Part shown: piece by piece, positions 9,524 through 18,689 of the stretch | How the letters are laid out: the number at the start of each line of letters is the position of its first letter | Numbering within the stretch: position 1 is the stretch's first letter | Source: Candidatus Intestinimonas stercoravium | GTDB lineage: Bacteria > Bacillota > Clostridia > Oscillospirales > Oscillospiraceae | Length of the DNA: 64,000 nucleotides | Direction: 5' to 3' | Assembly (NCBI GenBank): GCA_019117605.1 | Contig: DWZK01000116.1 | Location: forward strand, 1 to 64,000 | Notes under the pieces: model-generated | Seen by the model: the letters and a program-made list of their open reading frames with translations, nothing else | What the model was told of the DNA's origin: nothing | The model's database searches: none | Position numbers and translations under genes: made by a program

Positions 9524-9557
9524 AAAAAGCGGCGCAGGTCCATCTTGGACCTGCGCC
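9524..9557 (-). terminator. Terminator of ilvD
   Basis: A perfect 12-bp stem (GGCGCAGGTCCA and complement) with a 3-nt loop is followed on the minus strand by GCTTTTT. It lies about 65 bp after the ilvD stop codon. Confidence 0.85.
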
Positions 9558-9623
9558 GGGATCGGATGCGCCGCCAATATTTCCAAAAGCCGTGAAAGCG
9601 CACTGGATCCTCTTCAAAGGGGC

Positions 9624-11285
9624 TTACTCCAGCACGGCGCCGCGGGCGGCGCTGGTGACCTGCTTGGCGTAGCGGCGGAGATAGCCGGTCTGGACCCGGG
9701 GCTCGGGACAGACCCACTTGGCCTTCCGCTCCTCCAGGACGGCGGGGTCCACCAGCACGTCGATCTTGCAGTTGGGGATGTCGATGGAGATGGTGTCCCC
9801 CTCCTCCACGAAGGCGATGGGCCCGCCCAGGGCAGCCTCGGGGGAGACGTGGCCGATGGAGGCGCCACGGGTGGCGCCGGAGAAGCGGCCGTCGGTGATC
9901 AGGGCTACGGACTTGTCCAGCCCCATGCCGGCGATGGCGGAGGTGGGGTTGAGCATCTCCCGCATGCCCGGGCCGCCCTTGGGCCCCTCGTACCGGATGA
10001 CCACCACGTCCCCGGGGCGGATCTGGCCCTGGTAGATGGCCTGGATGGCCTCGTCCTCACTGTCAAAGACACGGGCGGGGCCGGTGTGGACCATCATCTC
10101 CTCTGCCACGGCGGACTGCTTCACCACGCAGCCGTCGGGGGCCAGGGAGCCCTTGAGCACCGCGATGCCGCCGTAGGGGGAGTAGGGGCGGTCGATGGGC
10201 CGGATGATCTCCGGATCCAGGTCCTCCACGCCCTCCAGGTTCTCGGCCACGGTCCTGCCGGTGACGGTCATGAGGGAGGTGTCCAGCAGGTCTTTCTTGG
10301 TGAGCTCCTTCATCACCGCGTACACGCCGCCGGCCCGGTCCAGGTCCTCGATGTAGGTGTCTCCGGCGGGGGCCAGGTGGCAGAGGTTGGGGGTGCGGCG
10401 GGAGATCTCGTTGGCGTGGTCCAGAGAGAGCTCGATGCCGCACTCGTGGGCGATGGCGGGCAGGTGGAGCATGGAGTTGGTGGAGCAGCCCAGGGCCATG
10501 TCCAGGGTCTCGGCGTTGTGGAAGGCGGCCTCGGTCATGATGTCCCGGGGCCGGATGTCCCTCTTCACCAGCTCCATGATCTGCATGCCGGTGTGCTTGG
10601 CCAGCCGCAGGCGGGCGGACATGACGGCGGGGATGGTGCCGTTGCCCCGGAGGGCCATGCCGATGCCCTCGGTGAGGCAGTTCATGGAGTTGGCGGTATA
10701 CATGCCCGAGCAGGAGCCGCAGGTGGGGCAGGCGTTGACCTCATAGTCCTCCACCCCGGCCTCGTCCAGCTTGCCCGCCTTGTAGGCGCCGACCGCCTCG
10801 AACATGTGGGACAGGCAGGAGCGGCGGCCGTCGCTGAGCCGGCCGGAGAGCATGGGGCCGCCGGAGCAGAAGATGGTGGGGATGTTCAGCCGGGCGGCGG
10901 CCATGAGCAGGCCGGGCACGTTCTTGTCGCAGTTGGGGATCATCACCAGGCCGTCGAACTGATGGGCCATCACCATGGCCTCGGTGGAGTCGGCGATCAG
11001 CTCCCGGGTCACCAGGGAGTACTTCATGCCCACATGGCCCATGGCGATGCCGTCGCACACGGCGATGGCGGGGAACTCGATGGGGGTGCCGCCGGCCATG
11101 CGGATCCCGGCCTTCACCGCCTCGGCGATCTTGTCCAGGTGCATATGGCCGGGGACGATCTCGTTCTTCGAGCAGACCACCCCGATGAGGGGCCGCTCCA
11201 GCTCCTCCTTGGTGTAGCCCAGCGCGTAGAACAGGGACCGGTTGGGGGCGCGCTCCACGCCCTTGGTGACGTTGTCGCTTCTCAT
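9624..11285 (-). CDS. ilvD: Dihydroxy-acid dehydratase
   Basis: This 553-aa enzyme dehydrates 2,3-dihydroxy-isovalerate and -methylvalerate, the third common step of valine and isoleucine synthesis. Full family length and motifs are present: NEIVPGH at about 41-47, PNCDKNVPG with Cys119, [17 protein letters not shown] with Cys192, and GRFSGATRG near the C-terminus. Cys38, Cys119 and Cys192 are candidate iron-sulfur ligands. GGGAGG lies upstream of the ATG. It is divergent from a GntR regulator, with paired direct repeats between them. ilvC and ilvBN lie further along but in separate units. Confidence 0.97.
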   Translation of the reverse strand: MRSDNVTKGVERAPNRSLFYALGYTKEELERPLIGVVCSKNEIVPGHMHLDKIAEAVKAGIRMAGGTPIEFPAIAVCDGIAMGHVGMKYSLVTRELIADSTEAMVMAHQFDGLVMIPNCDKNVPGLLMAAARLNIPTIFCSGGPMLSGRLSDGRRSCLSHMFEAVGAYKAGKLDEAGVEDYEVNACPTCGSCSGMYTANSMNCLTEGIGMALRGNGTIPAVMSARLRLAKHTGMQIMELVKRDIRPRDIMTEAAFHNAETLDMALGCSTNSMLHLPAIAHECGIELSLDHANEISRRTPNLCHLAPAGDTYIEDLDRAGGVYAVMKELTKKDLLDTSLMTVTGRTVAENLEGVEDLDPEIIRPIDRPYSPYGGIAVLKGSLAPDGCVVKQSAVAEEMMVHTGPARVFDSEDEAIQAIYQGQIRPGDVVVIRYEGPKGGPGMREMLNPTSAIAGMGLDKSVALITDGRFSGATRGASIGHVSPEAALGGPIAFVEEGDTISIDIPNCKIDVLVDPAVLEERKAKWVCPEPRVQTGYLRRYAKQVTSAARGAVLE

Positions 11286-11321
11286 GAAGAAAGACCTCCC
11301 CTTGCATTCGGATAAAAAATG

Positions 11322-11349
11322 TTGTATGATGTCTAAAGAGTTGTATGAT
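11322..11349. promoter_or_regulatory. Direct repeats between ilvD and gntR, candidate operator
   Basis: TTGTATGAT occurs twice, 19 bp apart, in the short divergent intergenic region, and an imperfect inverted repeat GTCTAA(A)GA ... TCTTAGAC (11331-11360) overlaps them. FadR-type GntR proteins usually bind sites of this kind next to their own gene, so autoregulation and control of ilvD are likely. Confidence 0.6.
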
Positions 11350-11398
11350 CATATCTTAGACGTTCCAAAGCCGGATGTCAAGAGGGAGGGAGCCCACC

Positions 11399-12082
11399 GT
11401 GGAGAAAACGAGCCTGACCCAGCAGACTGCCCAGCGGCTCTATACGCTGGCAGTGGTGGAGGGGCGGCTCCGGCCGGGGGAGAAGCTGCCCAACGAGCTG
11501 GAGCTGGCCCGGGAGCTGGGGGTGAGCCGCACCACCCTCCGGGAGGCGGTGCGCACACTGGCCGCCCAGGGGGTGCTGGAGGTCCGCCGGGGGCGGGGCA
11601 CCTTCGTGAGCCAGCGGGTCCGGGAGATCGACGACTACGGCTTCGCCTCCCTGGACCGGGTGAAGGGGCAGCTCCGGGACCTCTTCGAGCTGCGCAGCAT
11701 CTTCGAGCCCCAGGCGGCCCGGCTGGCCTGCCGCAGAGCCACGGAGGAGGAGATGGGGGAGATCCTGGCCCGGGGAGCGGAGGTGGAGGCGCGCATCCGG
11801 GCGGGAGAGGACCGGAGCGGGGCGGACGGGGCCTTCCACGCCGCCATCGTCCGGGCCACCCACAACGAGTTCATGGTGCGCCTCCTCCCCCTGATCCAGC
11901 GGGCGGTATCCACCGCGGTCTCCTCCGGCCCGGAGGGGGAGCGGCTGGCCGCCGACACCCTCCGGGACCACGCCCTGCTCATGGAGTTCTTCGCCCGCCG
12001 GGACGAGAGCGGGGCGGAGCACGCCATGAGCATCCACATGCGCCACAGCATGGATGCCATGGGCCTGGAGGCAGAGCCTTAG
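11399..12082 (+). CDS. GntR family regulator, FadR subfamily (FCD domain)
   Basis: This 227-aa protein has an N-terminal winged helix (ELARELGVSRTTLREAVRTLAAQGVLEVRRGRG in outline) and an all-helical FCD ligand domain from about residue 85, with His and Asp residues placed as metal ligands in the family. The GTG start is chosen because GGGAGGG lies eight bases upstream; an in-frame ATG at 11375 would put the ribosome site inside the gene. It is divergent from ilvD and probably responds to a branched-chain or related organic acid. That link is inferred from position only. Confidence 0.88.
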   Translation: MEKTSLTQQTAQRLYTLAVVEGRLRPGEKLPNELELARELGVSRTTLREAVRTLAAQGVLEVRRGRGTFVSQRVREIDDYGFASLDRVKGQLRDLFELRSIFEPQAARLACRRATEEEMGEILARGAEVEARIRAGEDRSGADGAFHAAIVRATHNEFMVRLLPLIQRAVSTAVSSGPEGERLAADTLRDHALLMEFFARRDESGAEHAMSIHMRHSMDAMGLEAEP

Positions 12083-12097
12083 AGGACCTTGAGATAT

Positions 12098-12139
12098 AAT
12101 GACTTGCCCCGCCCGTATCCTCGGGCGGGGCAAGTCATT
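12098..12139. terminator. Bidirectional terminator between convergent genes
   Basis: A perfect 18-bp stem with a 6-nt loop lies between the GntR gene and the convergent YoaP-like gene. It is followed by ATTTTTTC on the plus strand. The right arm includes the stop codon of the minus-strand gene. Confidence 0.9.
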
Positions 12140-12888
12140 ATTTTTTCAGGATACGCTTCAGATAGGCGGTGTCCAGCAAGTTCACGGTCTCGAAACGTCC
12201 GTGGTAGAACACCGCGTAGTCGTTGAAGACACAGGGCAGGGCTTTGGCCTCCTCCAAAGTGTCCACTTCGATCAGGACGAAGGGGACGCCCTGGGCCTCG
12301 CAGTATTTCCTGACCGTCTGGAGGCTCTGCCAGACGTAGGGGCACTGGGCGTCATAGTAGATGGTCAGCCGCTCCTCCTCGATCGTCCCCCTTTTCGCGC
12401 TCTCTGCGAACCTGGGGACGGTCCCGTCGAAAGCGTGGGCCAGGAGCCGGTATCCCTGAGGGGTGGCATCCACCGCCCGGAACCCGTATCGCCCGGCGAA
12501 GGACTGGTCGGACGACCAGGACTTCTGCTTCTCCGCCCCTAGCATACAGGCCCCGGATCTGCCCCGGGCCCTGGCGTCAGCCAGACAGTGCTCCATGAGC
12601 GCACGGCCATAGCCCTGCCCTTTATGGGCGCTGTCCACCCACAGACAGTACAGATAGAGGTAGTTGTCCCCCTCGATGGGGGACCCAGGCCGTCTCCAGA
12701 GGGGCGTATTCGATGAATACTGTGGCCTTGGCCTGGAGCTTCCGAAACACATGCCCCTCCTGGAGACGGTCGGCCAGCCATCTCCGCTTCGCCTCTGCTC
12801 CGGGATGGGGCTTCTTGCTGCGGATGATGCAGCAAAGGTGTTCATCGGCCAGGCTCTCCGGCGTCAGATCGATGAAATGGCCATCCAT
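12138..12888 (-). pseudogene. YoaP-like GNAT acetyltransferase, frameshifted
   Basis: The N-terminal part is read from ATG 12888 (MDGHFIDLTPESLADEH...FIEYAPLETAW), and the rest in another frame (SPIEGDNYLYLYCLWV...KGQGYGRALM, then a thioredoxin-like YoaP C-terminal domain to KRILKK). The frames join at a run of five C on the minus strand (12678-12682); removing one C would give a continuous 249-aa protein, the usual YoaP length. The GNAT acetyl-CoA motif KGQGYGRAL and the CPYV element are intact. It is either a recent frameshift, a phase-variable tract or a sequencing error. Confidence 0.85.
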
Positions 12889-12985
12889 GGAGAGCCTCCT
12901 TTCCGTAGCCCGGATGTGTGGTCTGAGTTTTTTTCATCATAGCACATCTGCGCGCACATTTCAAACTGGTTTATAAGATCGCTGC

Positions 12986-13014
12986 TTGTGCGACCACTAG
13001 GATCATGATATAAT
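12986..13014 (+). promoter_or_regulatory. Promoter of TetR-family gene
   Basis: TTGTGC and a perfect TATAAT are separated by 17 bp, about 40 bp upstream of the TetR-family start codon. Confidence 0.8.
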
Positions 13015-13053
13015 TTCAAAGACTACGGCTCGGCCAGCGGAGGAGGAGGACCT

Positions 13054-13644
13054 ATGCCAGTGAATATGAAGGGCGTCATCGCGGATGCCTTCGTGGAGAT
13101 GTCCAGACACAAGAGCGTGGACAAGATCACAGTGACCGACCTGGTAGAGAACTGCCATATCTCCCGGCAGACCTTCTATTACCATTTCAAGGACATCATG
13201 GATGTAGTGGAGTGGGTGATACAGCGGGCCGCTCAGGAGGCCCTGGAGAAGAGCCTCCAGGCGGAGTCGGACAAAGAGGCGCTGGCGCTCTTCCTGGACC
13301 TGGCGGAAGAGAACCAGAGCTGGATACGGCATCTGCTCCTCTCACAGCGGCGGGCGCAGGTGGAGCGCATCGTGGTGGACGTGCTGCGGAGCTATCTCAA
13401 GGAGATGTTCCAGATGAAACAGGCAGAGCTGTCCATCAGTCAGGCGGATCTGGAGACCGCGCTGGACTTTTTCGCCTGTGGGACTGCTGGGCTCCTCCTC
13501 ATGCTCCATGAGCGGAAGAAGGTGGAGCGGCGGGTCCTGGTGGATCAGATCTACCGGCTGCTCACCGGAGGGATCGTACATATCGTGCCCGCCTCAGGCG
13601 CTGCGGCGCCGGCGGAAAGGCTAGACACATCCCCCGGAGTGTAA
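13054..13644 (+). CDS. TetR/AcrR family regulator (DhaS-like)
   Basis: This 196-aa protein has an N-terminal TetR helix-turn-helix (KITVTDLVENCHISRQTFYYHFKD at about 24-47) and a C-terminal helical domain resembling the TetR_C_8 type of DhaS. GGAGGAGGAGG stands a few bases before the ATG. The gene is followed by a small protein of unknown function, and its stop codon lies inside a very long palindrome. No obvious target gene is adjacent; the effector is unknown. Confidence 0.85.
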   Translation: MPVNMKGVIADAFVEMSRHKSVDKITVTDLVENCHISRQTFYYHFKDIMDVVEWVIQRAAQEALEKSLQAESDKEALALFLDLAEENQSWIRHLLLSQRRAQVERIVVDVLRSYLKEMFQMKQAELSISQADLETALDFFACGTAGLLLMLHERKKVERRVLVDQIYRLLTGGIVHIVPASGAAAPAERLDTSPGV

Positions 13645-13674
13645 AAAATTTTTACACTCCGGGGGATGTGTCTA
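13622..13674. repeat. 53-bp perfect palindrome at the 3' end of the TetR gene
   Basis: Arms of 26 bp are exact complements around a single central A. The centre is A5-A-T5 and the arms carry a GC block. It includes the last codons and stop of the TetR gene. It could be a terminator-like hairpin, but there is no T-run after the stem, so an operator or cruciform is also possible. Confidence 0.85.
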
Positions 13675-13770
13675 TACAGAGTGGAGAGATCGCAAGTAGG
13701 CGGGAGATGCCTGAGATGGTATAACGGACACAGATCGGTCGATCGTACCAGAAAGAGAGGCGATACAGGG

Positions 13771-14220
13771 ATGGCGACCGGACAAGAGACGTTCACAGCC
13801 AAGCTCGGCGAGCTGGAGGATTGGTATGGAGAGCTGCGGCACAGGGTGCTTGCCTGCCAGCGTGTGGACCGGAAGGCGCTCCGGGAGGAGCTGAAGGCTG
13901 CCCTGGAGGAGTATCGGGAGGACAAGGTCCGGCTGCAGCAGAGCGTGGCGGCCTGCCGTTTCCCGCAGGTGGCGGAGATGGTACGGCTCCAGTTCCAGTG
14001 CATGGAGCAGATGGAGGAGAAACTGCGGAAGGGATGGGCCCAGTGCACGGAATGGCGGGGGACAGGGGAGGAGCAGGTGGAGGCGGCGGAGCTCTACGGG
14101 GAATACGCCATCGACTTCGCCGTCCAGGCGGTGAGCCAGGCCATGCTGGCCGCCCTCTCCGCCCTGGTCCTCCAAGCCGACAGGAGAGATGTCCTGGAGG
14201 AGGGGGGAGAGCAGGAGTAA
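13771..14220 (+). CDS. Hypothetical helical protein
   Basis: This 149-aa protein is almost entirely charged helix, with heptad-like Leu spacing in residues 5-75 (KLGELEDWYGELRHRV...ALREELKAALEEYRED) and an Ala-rich C-terminal half. There is no signal peptide and no recognised domain. ATG 13771 is preferred over upstream in-frame starts because the preceding residues are low quality and start inside the palindrome; AGAGAGG lies about 11 bases before it. It may be co-transcribed with the TetR gene. The function is unknown. Confidence 0.6.
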   Translation: MATGQETFTAKLGELEDWYGELRHRVLACQRVDRKALREELKAALEEYREDKVRLQQSVAACRFPQVAEMVRLQFQCMEQMEEKLRKGWAQCTEWRGTGEEQVEAAELYGEYAIDFAVQAVSQAMLAALSALVLQADRRDVLEEGGEQE

Positions 14221-14233
14221 GGGAGGAGATGCA

Positions 14234-14266
14234 GCGGGCCCCGGCACGAGATGTGCCGGGGCCCGC
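14234..14266. terminator. GC hairpin between convergent genes
   Basis: A perfect 14-bp stem (GCGGGCCCCGGCAC and complement) with a 5-nt loop lies between the hypothetical gene and ilvC, which converge. There is no T-run on either side, so termination strength is uncertain. Confidence 0.55.
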
Positions 14267-14290
14267 CCTGTCATATCAGTGCAGAGGCGA

Positions 14291-15310
14291 TCAGTTGGAA
14301 GCGGTGTCCAGGTCGGTGTCGCCGCCCCAGATCATGTTCTTGCGGAGCTCCTCGCCCACGATCTCCATCTGGTGCTTCTTGAGCTGGTCCCGCTTGGAGT
14401 TGAAGAAGCAGCGGCCGTTCTTGTTCTCGGCGATCCACTTGCCGGCGAAGGTGCCGTCCTGGATGTCGGAGAGGACAGCGCGCATCCGGGCCTTGGTCTC
14501 CTCGTGGGGGATGACCCGGGGGCCGGAGACGTACTCGCCGAACTCGGCGGTGTCGGAGATGGAGTAGTTCATGGCAGCCACGCCGCCCTTGTTGATGAGG
14601 TCGATGATGAGCTTCATCTCGTGGATGCACTCGAAGTAGGCGTTCTCCGGCTCGTAGCCGGCCTCCACCAGCACCTCGAAGCCGCAGCGCATCAGGTCCA
14701 CCACGCCGCCGCAGAGGACGGTCTGCTCGCCGAAGAGGTCGGTCTCGGTCTCGTCGTGGAAGGTGGTCTCCATGACGCCGGCCCGGGCGCCGCCGATGCC
14801 GGCGATGTAGGCCAGGGCGATCTTGTAGGCGTTGCCGGTGGCGTCCTGCTCCACGGCCACCAGGCAGGGCACGCCCTTGCCGTTGACATAGGTGGAGCGG
14901 ACGGTGTGGCCGGGGCCCTTGGGGGCGGCCATGAACACATCCACGCCGGCGGGAGGCACGATCTGCTTATAGCGGATGTTGAAGCCGTGGGCGAAGGCTA
15001 GGGCGTTGCCCTCCTCCAGATAGGGGGCGATATCCTTCTTGTAGACCTCCGCCTGGACCTCGTCGTTGATCAGCATCATGACGATGTCGGCCCACTTGGC
15101 GGCCTCGGGGATGGTCTTGACGGCGAGGCCGGCGGCCTCCGCCTTGGCCCAGCTCTTGGAGCCCTCCCGGAGGCCCACGCATACGTCGCAGCCGGAGTCC
15201 TTCAGGTTGAGGGCATGGGCGTGGCCCTGAGAGCCGTAGCCGATGATGGCGATCTTCTTGCCGTCCAGATAGCTGAGCTCGCAGTCCTTCTCGTAGTACA
15301 TCTTAGCCAT
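14291..15310 (-). CDS. ilvC: Ketol-acid reductoisomerase (NADP+)
   Basis: This 339-aa class I KARI catalyses the second common step of valine and isoleucine synthesis. The Rossmann motif [13 protein letters not shown] is at residues 24-36, and Arg48, Ser51 and Ser53 follow the second strand, which suits NADPH. The knotted helical C-terminal domain contains the metal ligands, including the ETDLFGEQ and CIHEMKLI segments. The length equals the short class I enzymes. It forms its own unit, 0.7 kb from ilvN, and its upstream region shares an AAACTATCA element with the ilvB promoter region. Confidence 0.97.
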   Translation of the reverse strand: MAKMYYEKDCELSYLDGKKIAIIGYGSQGHAHALNLKDSGCDVCVGLREGSKSWAKAEAAGLAVKTIPEAAKWADIVMMLINDEVQAEVYKKDIAPYLEEGNALAFAHGFNIRYKQIVPPAGVDVFMAAPKGPGHTVRSTYVNGKGVPCLVAVEQDATGNAYKIALAYIAGIGGARAGVMETTFHDETETDLFGEQTVLCGGVVDLMRCGFEVLVEAGYEPENAYFECIHEMKLIIDLINKGGVAAMNYSISDTAEFGEYVSGPRVIPHEETKARMRAVLSDIQDGTFAGKWIAENKNGRCFFNSKRDQLKKHQMEIVGEELRKNMIWGGDTDLDTASN

Positions 15311-15435
15311 GGTAATACACTCCTTTTTATCCAGTGGTGGCTGTTGATAGTTTATGATAGCACAGGCGGGAACGAAAGAATGATAACTATGTTACGATCT
15401 CGGAAAAGATCTGGGTGGCATCCCCGGCAGGGGAC

Positions 15436-15888
15436 TCAGTCGAGCACCCGTTCCAGCTCGATCTCATCCTCGTCCGCCCGGCCGGTGGCAGAGAAGTGCA
15501 GGGTCTGGTACAAGTGGCAGGCGGCGAAATTTTCCGGGCTGACGGTCAGCCGGACGATGCTGGGATCCCCAAAGGGCCTGGAGCGGATATAGGCGAGCGC
15601 CGCCTCCATGGCCGCTCTCCCATAGCCCCTGCCCTGGTGCTGGACGTCGATCATCAGATGCCAGATGAAATAGGCTTCTTCGTCATAGTCATAGATGACC
15701 ATCAGATATCCGATCACTTCACCGGCGCGGCAGACCGCGAAGGGGGTGCACTGCTCGCGGTATACATACGCCTGGGCCAGGCTTCGGATGGGGTGGGATA
15801 CGAATTTTTCCTGTTGGGCGCCTAATTTTAGGGAAAAGCACGCAAGAAAATTGGATCCATCCACTTTCTGCAGGGTGATACGGTCCAT
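15436..15888 (-). CDS. GNAT family N-acetyltransferase (SSAT-like)
   Basis: This 150-aa single GNAT domain resembles spermine/spermidine or BltD-type acetyltransferases. The start MDRITLQKV fits the family opening, the central VIGYLMVIYDYDEEAYFIWHLMID and the acetyl-CoA loop QGRGYGRAAM (near 85-94) are clear, and SPENFAACHLYQTLHF is the usual last motif. GAAGGAGG precedes the ATG. It sits alone between ilvC and ilvN, with no operon link visible. The acceptor substrate is not known. Confidence 0.85.
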   Translation of the reverse strand: MDRITLQKVDGSNFLACFSLKLGAQQEKFVSHPIRSLAQAYVYREQCTPFAVCRAGEVIGYLMVIYDYDEEAYFIWHLMIDVQHQGRGYGRAAMEAALAYIRSRPFGDPSIVRLTVSPENFAACHLYQTLHFSATGRADEDEIELERVLD

Positions 15889-16075
15889 ACTTCCTCCTTC
15901 GTTTCTGGAGGGCTAACGGATGAAGACCCTCCTTCTGGCTGACAGGGACCTGTTTTCATACAGTTTCATATCTGCTCTCCCCCTTTCTTCGGAAGAAATG
16001 TTCATTATATGAAAACACAGAGGCATCTGTGGGATCTGTCAAGGCCCATGTTCCGCGCGCTGGGGAACGAGATCT

Positions 16076-16636
16076 TTAGAGGGAGGCCTTGCCCAGGTTG
16101 AACTCCGCCTTCTCCTTGTTCTCATCGCTGATGGTGTAGGCGCCCCGCTCCAGGGCCACCATGCCGGTGCGCACCAGCTCCAGGATGCCGAAGGACTCCA
16201 GCAGTTTCTGCATGGCGTCCGCCTTGGACTCGTCGCCGATGAGGGCCAGGGTCAGAGAGGCCAGGGACACGTCGATGATGGACGCCCGGAAGATGTTGGC
16301 GATCTGGATGACCTCGTTGCGGGTGTCCGCGTTCTCCGCCTTCACCTTGAACATCACCAGCTCCCGGCGGATGGACCGCTCGGGGAGCAGCTCCTGCACG
16401 GAGTAGACGGGGAACTGCTTGCGGAGCTGGTTCATGATCTGCTCGATCATGGCCGCGTCGGCCATGACCTCGATGGTGATGCGGGAGACTGCGGGGTCGT
16501 CGGTGGTGCCCACGGCCAGAGACTCGATGTTGTACCCCTTCCGGGAGAAGAGGCGGGAGACCTGGGAGAGGACGCCCGCGGCGTTCTCCACCAGCACGGA
16601 CAGGGTGTGCCGGGTCACGTTTGGATTCATACGCAT
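16076..16636 (-). CDS. ilvN: Acetolactate synthase, small regulatory subunit
   Basis: This 186-aa protein has an N-terminal ACT domain (HTLSVLVENAAGVLSQVSRLFSRKGYNIESL, residues about 8-38) and the ALS_ss C-terminal domain. It binds the catalytic subunit and confers valine feedback inhibition. ATG 16636 is chosen because GGAGGG lies eight bases upstream; a second ATG two codons later is possible. It follows ilvB on the minus strand with a 22-bp gap, so both share the T-box leader. Confidence 0.95.
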   Translation of the reverse strand: MRMNPNVTRHTLSVLVENAAGVLSQVSRLFSRKGYNIESLAVGTTDDPAVSRITIEVMADAAMIEQIMNQLRKQFPVYSVQELLPERSIRRELVMFKVKAENADTRNEVIQIANIFRASIIDVSLASLTLALIGDESKADAMQKLLESFGILELVRTGMVALERGAYTISDENKEKAEFNLGKASL

Positions 16637-16658
16637 ACTTGCAGCCCTCCTTCTTGAC

Positions 16659-18368
16659 TCAATCCAGCAGGAAATCGGTGACGGGCACGCCGCCGGGGAC
16701 CATAGGATGGACCATGGCGTCCTTGTCGATGGCGCACTCGATGACCCAGGGCCGCCCGGAGGCCACCGCCTCTTTGAGGACGGCCTCGAACTCCGGCTGG
16801 GTGCCGCACCGGGCGCCGTCGATGCCGTAGGCGTTGGCCAGCTTGACGAAGTCGGGCCCCCGGTCCAGGTCGGTCTGGGAATAGCGCTCCCCATAGAGCA
16901 GGTGCTGCCACTGGCGGACCATGCCCAGGGTCTGGTTGTTGAAGATGACGATGATGATGGGGATGTGGTAGTGCTCCACGGTGGAGAGCTCGTGGCAGTT
17001 CATGCGGAAGCAGCCGTCGCCGGTGCACAGCACCACCGGCTTGTCGGGATTGCCCAGTTTGGCCCCCATGGCGGCCCCCACCCCGAAGCCCATGGTGCCG
17101 AAGCCGCCGGAGGTGATGAGCTGCCGGGGCCGGGAGAAGTGGTAGTACTGGGCCGACCACATCTGATGCTGGCCCACATCGGTGGCGATGATGGCGTCTC
17201 CGTCGGTGACCGCCTGGATGGTCTCCAGGATCTCGTGGGGGTGGAGGATATCGTCCTTCTTCAGGGGGATCTCCTTGTGGGCGAACACCCACTCCTTCCA
17301 CTCGGGGTAGTCGTGGGGCTTCATGCCCTGGTTGAGCAGCTCCAGCACCCGCCTGGCGTCGCCGATGATATGGTGGTCGGTCTTGACGTTCTTGTCGATC
17401 TCCGCCCGGTCGATGTCGATCTGGACGATCCGGGCGTTGCGGGCGAAGGTGGGGGGATCCAGGGCCACCCGGTCGGAGAAGCGGCAGCCGATGGCGATCA
17501 GCAGGTCACACTGGTCCACGGCGAAGTTGGAGGCGTGGGAGCCGTGCATCCCCACCATGCCGGTGAAAAGGGGGTGGTCGCCGGGGCAGGCGCCGCCGCC
17601 CATGATGGTGGAGGTGACGGGGGCGTTGAGGGTCTCGAAGAACTTGCGGAACTGGGGCACCGCGTCCCGGGAGCGGATCACGCCGCCGCCCACCAGCACC
17701 AGGGGCTTCTTGGCCTCTTCGATCATGTCCAGCAGCTTCCGGATGTCCCCGTGGTCGGGCTCGGGGGTCTTCAGGTCGTGGGAGGCCCGGCGGAGCATGG
17801 CCGCCAGCCGGCCGTGGGAGGCGTGCTCCTCCAACGGGAGGGGCTCATACTCCACCTCCTCATAGGTCACGTTCTTCAGGATATCGATGAGCACTGGGCC
17901 GGGGCGGCCGGAACGGGCGATGGCGAAGGCCTCCCGGATGATGTCGGCCAGGTCCTCCGCCCGGCGCACCAGATAGTTGCACTTGGTGATGGGCATGGTG
18001 ATGCCGGTGATGTCGACCTCCTGGAAGGAGTCTTTGCCGATGAGGGACTCGCCCACGTTGACCGTGATGAACACCACGGGGGAGGAGTCCATGTGCGCGG
18101 TGGCGATGCCGGTGGTCAGGTTGGTGGCCCCGGGCCCTGAGGTGGCGAAGCATACGCCCACCTTGCCGGTGGAGCGGGCATAGCCGTCTGCGGCGTGGGA
18201 GGCGCCCTGCTCGTGGGCGGTGAGGATGTGGCGGATCTTCTCCTTGTACCCGCTGCGCTCGAACTCATCGTAGATGTTCAGGATCGTCCCGCCGGGATAG
18301 CCGAACACCGTGTCCACGCCCTGCTCCAGCAGACACTCCAGCAGTACCTGTGGGCTTTTCATCTTCAT
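16659..18368 (-). CDS. ilvB: Acetolactate synthase, large catalytic subunit
   Basis: This 569-aa thiamine-diphosphate enzyme condenses pyruvate with pyruvate or 2-ketobutyrate, the first committed step of branched-chain amino acid synthesis. The N-terminal ThDP domain carries FGYPGG and catalytic Glu53 in TAHEQGA; the C-terminal ThDP motif GDGCFRMNCHEL lies near residues 450-465; a central FAD domain is present. ATG 18368 has AGGAGG eight bases upstream; longer in-frame readings run into the T-box terminator and are rejected. It is the first gene of ilvBN. Confidence 0.97.
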   Translation of the reverse strand: MKMKSPQVLLECLLEQGVDTVFGYPGGTILNIYDEFERSGYKEKIRHILTAHEQGASHAADGYARSTGKVGVCFATSGPGATNLTTGIATAHMDSSPVVFITVNVGESLIGKDSFQEVDITGITMPITKCNYLVRRAEDLADIIREAFAIARSGRPGPVLIDILKNVTYEEVEYEPLPLEEHASHGRLAAMLRRASHDLKTPEPDHGDIRKLLDMIEEAKKPLVLVGGGVIRSRDAVPQFRKFFETLNAPVTSTIMGGGACPGDHPLFTGMVGMHGSHASNFAVDQCDLLIAIGCRFSDRVALDPPTFARNARIVQIDIDRAEIDKNVKTDHHIIGDARRVLELLNQGMKPHDYPEWKEWVFAHKEIPLKKDDILHPHEILETIQAVTDGDAIIATDVGQHQMWSAQYYHFSRPRQLITSGGFGTMGFGVGAAMGAKLGNPDKPVVLCTGDGCFRMNCHELSTVEHYHIPIIIVIFNNQTLGMVRQWQHLLYGERYSQTDLDRGPDFVKLANAYGIDGARCGTQPEFEAVLKEAVASGRPWVIECAIDKDAMVHPMVPGGVPVTDFLLD

Positions 18369-18434
18369 ATGCTTGACCTCCTCTGATGTGATCTTTCCGC
18401 CTCTCCGTATGTGTCGGGACGGTCCGGAGATGCG

Positions 18435-18660
18435 AAAAAGCACGGCCCTTCGCCCTCTGATAGGACGAAGACCGTGCTCCGCGGTACCACCTAAATTCGC
18501 AGACAAAGACCTGCGCGCTCTCTCCCCGGTAACGGAGGGAGACACCGTCGCCCCCTACTGCTGCTTCAAGGGCGCGGCTCACGGGAGACGTTCATCCGGC
18601 CCCTCACGGGAGCTTACACCAACCGCTCCCTCTCTCCGCTTATAGGACCTTCTTACTCAT
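18435..18660 (-). promoter_or_regulatory. T-box riboswitch upstream of ilvBN, probably valine-specific
   Basis: On the minus strand the leader has a long stem I region with GGTGTAAGC, the conserved T-box AGGTGGTACCGCGG (18479-18492), and a terminator hairpin 18440-18477 followed by TTTTT. The antiterminator alternative pairs the T-box bulge with uncharged tRNA acceptor ends. Aligning GAAC-GTC with the specifier position of known leaders, and with GCAC-GCC in the alaS leader of this window, suggests codon GTC (Val) at 18587-18589. The specifier is tentative. Confidence 0.9.
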
Positions 18661-18689
18661 CCGGTCATTGCCATTTGTCTGAGTATTTA

